The notes below the pieces were generated by a model. It ran no database searches. It was not told the origin of the DNA and saw only the letters and a list, made by a program, of their open reading frames with translations. Source: JBNGOQ01 sp050589645 (GTDB lineage Bacteria > Bacteroidota > Bacteroidia > Flavobacteriales > Flavobacteriaceae). From it: DNA of 64,000 bases. How positions within the stretch are numbered: position 1 is the stretch's first letter; each line of letters opens with the position of its first letter. Positions 62,301 through 64,000 of this stretch are shown piece by piece. A program made the translations under genes and the position numbers. The DNA lies in assembly GCF_050589645.1 (NCBI RefSeq), contig NZ_JBNGOQ010000001.1, forward strand, positions 124,001-188,000, given 5' to 3'.

Positions 62301-62827
62301 GCCCGGCCCACCAGGGCGGTGGACTCTTCTAAGTCCTCCAAGGCTACTATGGGCTTTCCGAATTTCCGTCCGGCCTGATAGATGAACATATCCAGGTAGG
62401 TCTCTTCCTCAAAATTTTGGGAAAATTCGCTGGTGCGGTATAAAATATTGTTTACCAGACGGTCTTCAAAAGCAAGATAGGCCGCCAGATCTTCCTTTCT
62501 AGGATTCCTCATTGCAAAAGGATAAGTGTAAAATCCTTTTGGAACAAATCCGTTGCGTGCATTATAGCCAGAATTGCCCAGACTTTCATCGCTATCGAGC
62601 CAAGTGCTCGGATCGGACTCCAGGGCCACCATCTCGCTTTGGTCCAGTGCCTCGTAAAACACATCATCCAAGCGGAATGCAATTTTCTTACTTACGTGCA
62701 TGGTGCCGTAGAGATAAGAACTTTGCCTCAGTCCATTCCCCGAAATTTCCCATAGTAGACTGTTCGCTTCCTGTGCCTGTCCAGAAAAGGAAAGTAAGGT
62801 GAAACAAAGAATAAAAACTAGGCGCAT
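59303..62827 (-). CDS. Giant secreted TraB/GumN-domain protein
   Basis: 1174 residues with a signal peptide (MRLVFILCFTLLSFSGQA). Residues about 25-290 form a TraB/GumN (Tiki-like, EreA/ChaN-type) domain: SYLYGTMHVSKK, MVALESDPSTWLD, VFTGIGAAHLPGQKGVIAML, LRKLGYTVRPL. The other 880 residues hold several regions without a family I know: beta-rich repeats near 400-700 and a helical, HEAT-like stretch near 800-1050 (VVQSYLIQKLGDLNDPGTAR). Family members are predicted metalloproteases. The length is far above the usual 300 residues. Confidence 0.82.
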   Translation of the reverse strand: MRLVFILCFTLLSFSGQAQEANSLLWEISGNGLRQSSYLYGTMHVSKKIAFRLDDVFYEALDQSEMVALESDPSTWLDSDESLGNSGYNARNGFVPKGFYTYPFAMRNPRKEDLAAYLAFEDRLVNNILYRTSEFSQNFEEETYLDMFIYQAGRKFGKPIVALEDLEESTALVGRASLNAMKQKPDEWLQKKMQQRDPLFIMQDAYRERNINLLDSIDRAMYTEHYLKNMLYIRNLNMVERMDSVMHTGKVFTGIGAAHLPGQKGVIAMLRKLGYTVRPLVSRSTNKGLELKEKFEAKVKENTYAATGPDDGFFTIDLPNKLYPVSEHVNTTYISPDLANGSYFMVNRIPSFSFLKKDVQYSVSDIDQLLFENIPGKIIGKEPITKNGFPGLDIKNQLKNGDHQRYHIYVTPLEILIFKMGGEGDFVTKHSDTIFNSITFRASDKKQVLVASGFGDFEIQMPSLHVFTNQFRHGNRLVQGYDPESGSYFFLRKASLNDFKFIEEDNFELKQIQSRFYQDLKLSPSYDAVKMDELTSVVVFDSTSQKRLHLKTTFRRGEYYLMGALTKKKAEAIAFFDSFKLKEPSYKQYFEKVTDTALYFSTLSTVKPPKFVEGSSNHYNSRNRPKPYEAFSKKTVYQNKNNEAVSVELNKSHDYAMFPDIDSVWAFRKKIYAGKKFMVRNEASRRTPDGFYELQLTLTDTASNRGILIKNMVKGGLLYELRARVDTVYGPSRFVSSFFEHFTPKDTMIGSSMLKDKVPEFFTALRNKDSIALSGHRFLIFDRKHIDSLKYYISEFNFEENQRVVQSYLIQKLGDLNDPGTARFFREFYAKSYNNSYAQTKVLQAVSRKKDEASTVLFLELMSKDLPLISNTFEIKKIFKPYQDSLPLAKNLFPEILDYSGIAEYKSPIFTLLAKLKVQGLIKPNSYKKYRKQILNDAKIQLKRQLGRQSTTTNQRRYNPTNNAATHGVLEDYVILLHPFIREKGVKQFYDRLQSVKDPRIQSAFIALQAEAGSYIPKSILNTLATDINGRAILFNDLKGVGKLALFPSAFRNQKALAESSLFSTKNYVKTKDSIVFLEQRPLSYKGKNYTGFYFKLKDVQEYDNNFKMHLVVFENAKGLQTKPFYKNKGLRIEDTDTDIEVLDLVTEEFLLKDRQRAVVYRPNQYGGYYSFGY

Positions 62828-62980
62828 CTCTTGTGTTTGTATACATAAAAATGCCCCAAAAAAAGGGAGCTACAAAAACTTATCGGACAATTAACAAGAT
62901 ATTAAGCCCACTTGCACAAAAGAGGAAGTCCGGAACGCCATCAATATTCCTTATGACCAAATTGAAAACTATTCTCCTAT

Positions 62981-63015
62981 TTTGAACATATGTTCCCTGC
63001 ATGTAGTATTTTTAC
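62981..63015 (+). promoter_or_regulatory. Promoter of hemH
   Basis: TTTG (62981-62984), 22 bases, TATTTTTAC (63007-63015), ending 31 bases before the hemH ATG. The -7 box has A in place of the last G. Confidence 0.5.
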
Positions 63016-63046
63016 GCAGAAGAATACAATTCGAAAACCACCCTAA

Positions 63047-64000
63047 ATGAAAGGAATTTTGCTGGTCAATTTGGGTTCTCCTGACAGCCCGACTCCCAAG
63101 GATGTAAAACCTTATCTGGATGAATTTTTAATGGATGAACGGGTCATTGATGCACCCAAATGGTTGCGCAATATTTTGGTGCGGGGAATTATTTTGCGAA
63201 CACGGCCAAAAAAATCGGCAAAGGCCTATAAAAAGATTTGGTGGGACGAAGGCTCTCCCTTGATTGTCATTTCGGAACGTTTTCACCGTAAGGTACAGCA
63301 AAAAACAGCGATGCCCGTGGCCTTGGGAATGCGCTACGGTTCCATGTCCATAAAAAAGGCATTGGGGGAGCTAAGGGATAAGGGGGTCAACGAAGTGTTA
63401 TTGGTGCCCTTGTACCCCCATTACGCCATGTCGTCCTATGAGACCGTGGTAGTAAAGACCATGGAAGAAAAAGAAGCCCACTTTCCAGAAATGCAGATTA
63501 CTACGCTGCCAGCCTTTTATAAGAACGCCGCTTATATTAAAGCACTTTCCGACAAAATCGCCGAGGGGCTCTCCAACTTTGAATACGATCACATCCTCTT
63601 TTCCTATCATGGCATACCGGAACGCCATATACGTAAATCGGATCCCACAAAATTCCATTGCAAGATAGATGGCAATTGTTGTCAGGTGAATTCCGTGGCC
63701 CACCATAGCTGCTACAGACACCAGGTCTATGATACCACCGATTCCGTTAAGGCTAAATTGGGCTTGCCCGATGCCAAGGTAAGCAGCTCGTTCCAATCCC
63801 GTTTGGCTGGGGACCCCTGGCTAAAGCCCTATACCGATTTTGAATTTGAACGCCTGGCCAAGGAAGGTAAAAAACGCCTAGTGGTCATTACCCCGGCCTT
63901 TGTGTCGGACTGCCTGGAAACCCTAGAGGAAATCGCCATGGAAGGAAAAGAGCAGTTTCTGGAGGCTGGCGGGGAAGCGTACAAACATATTCCCTGTCTA
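63047..64000 (+). CDS. hemH: Ferrochelatase, cut by the window end
   Basis: Inserts Fe2+ into protoporphyrin IX, the last step of heme synthesis. The first 318 codons are present; the stop lies beyond the window. Motifs: N-terminal KGILLVNLGSPDSPTPKDVK, VALGMRYGSMSIKKALGELR, VPLYPHYAMSSYETV, FSYHGIPERHIRKSDPTKFH (catalytic His) and FQSRLAGDPWLKPYTD (active-site region). It diverges from the TraB gene and complements the hem cluster 8 kb away. Confidence 0.96.
   Translation, partial: MKGILLVNLGSPDSPTPKDVKPYLDEFLMDERVIDAPKWLRNILVRGIILRTRPKKSAKAYKKIWWDEGSPLIVISERFHRKVQQKTAMPVALGMRYGSMSIKKALGELRDKGVNEVLLVPLYPHYAMSSYETVVVKTMEEKEAHFPEMQITTLPAFYKNAAYIKALSDKIAEGLSNFEYDHILFSYHGIPERHIRKSDPTKFHCKIDGNCCQVNSVAHHSCYRHQVYDTTDSVKAKLGLPDAKVSSSFQSRLAGDPWLKPYTDFEFERLAKEGKKRLVVITPAFVSDCLETLEEIAMEGKEQFLEAGGEAYKHIPCL

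Overview
The window reads as a chromosomal segment of a marine member of the Flavobacteriaceae (Bacteroidota). The evidence is a SusC/SusD pair, hybrid two-component regulators that end in an AraC domain, a type IX secretion (T9SS) C-terminal sorting domain, many SPII lipoproteins, start codons without Shine-Dalgarno sequences, and promoters with a Bacteroidota -7 box (TANNTTTG). No rRNA, tRNA, CRISPR array, transposase gene or replication origin was seen. The genus cannot be fixed from the sequence alone.

Layout. 1-6.9 kb: aminopeptidase P, BrnQ, a small zinc-ribbon-like protein, ThiL and two beta-propeller lipoproteins. 7.0-15.1 kb: a complete SUF iron-sulfur operon (sufA-like, sufB, sufC, sufD, sufS, sufE, sufT), then DUF2480 and DUF3078 genes. 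15.4-20.7 kb: an AraC regulator and a SusC/SusD pair, bounded by inverted terminators. 20.8-36.9 kb: an accessory region with two HTCS-type regulators, each followed by secreted lipoproteins (kelch, NHL, beta-barrel and unknown families). 36.9-43.9 kb: HflX, an EEP-family hydrolase, an S8 protease with a T9SS tail, a DEDD exonuclease, a lipoprotein and an alkylguanine transferase. 43.9-55.1 kb, minus strand: the tetrapyrrole operon hemA-hemC-hemD-hemE-(DUF6973-like)-(GNAT)-hemF-phzF-hemB, followed by a serine hydrolase and a CNNM/CBS protein. 55.2-64 kb: AraC regulator, GyrI-like protein, SnoaL-like protein, ThuA, DUF1460 amidase, a giant TraB/GumN protein and the first 318 codons of ferrochelatase (hemH).

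The SUF and heme clusters share iron metabolism: SUF builds Fe-S clusters, and hemA, C, D, E, F, B and H cover most of the C5 route from glutamyl-tRNA to protoheme.

The least ordinary signals are small selfish-looking insertions at gene junctions inside these housekeeping operons. (i) A DUF559 (Vsr-like nuclease) ORF between CTCTCC palindromes is fused in frame to hemD, next to a duplicated hemC 3' end. (ii) A decayed S23-type four-helix-bundle gene flanked by heptamer arrays lies between hemF and phzF. (iii) Two tandem 120-bp remnants, probably of the same family and also flanked by heptamer arrays, lie downstream of sufT; the array runs through the start codon of the DUF2480 gene. A second strong signal is a pair of HTCS paralogues that share leader DNA, signal peptide and kinase-to-AraC half but carry unrelated sensors (beta-propeller versus TPR), as if the sensor had been exchanged.
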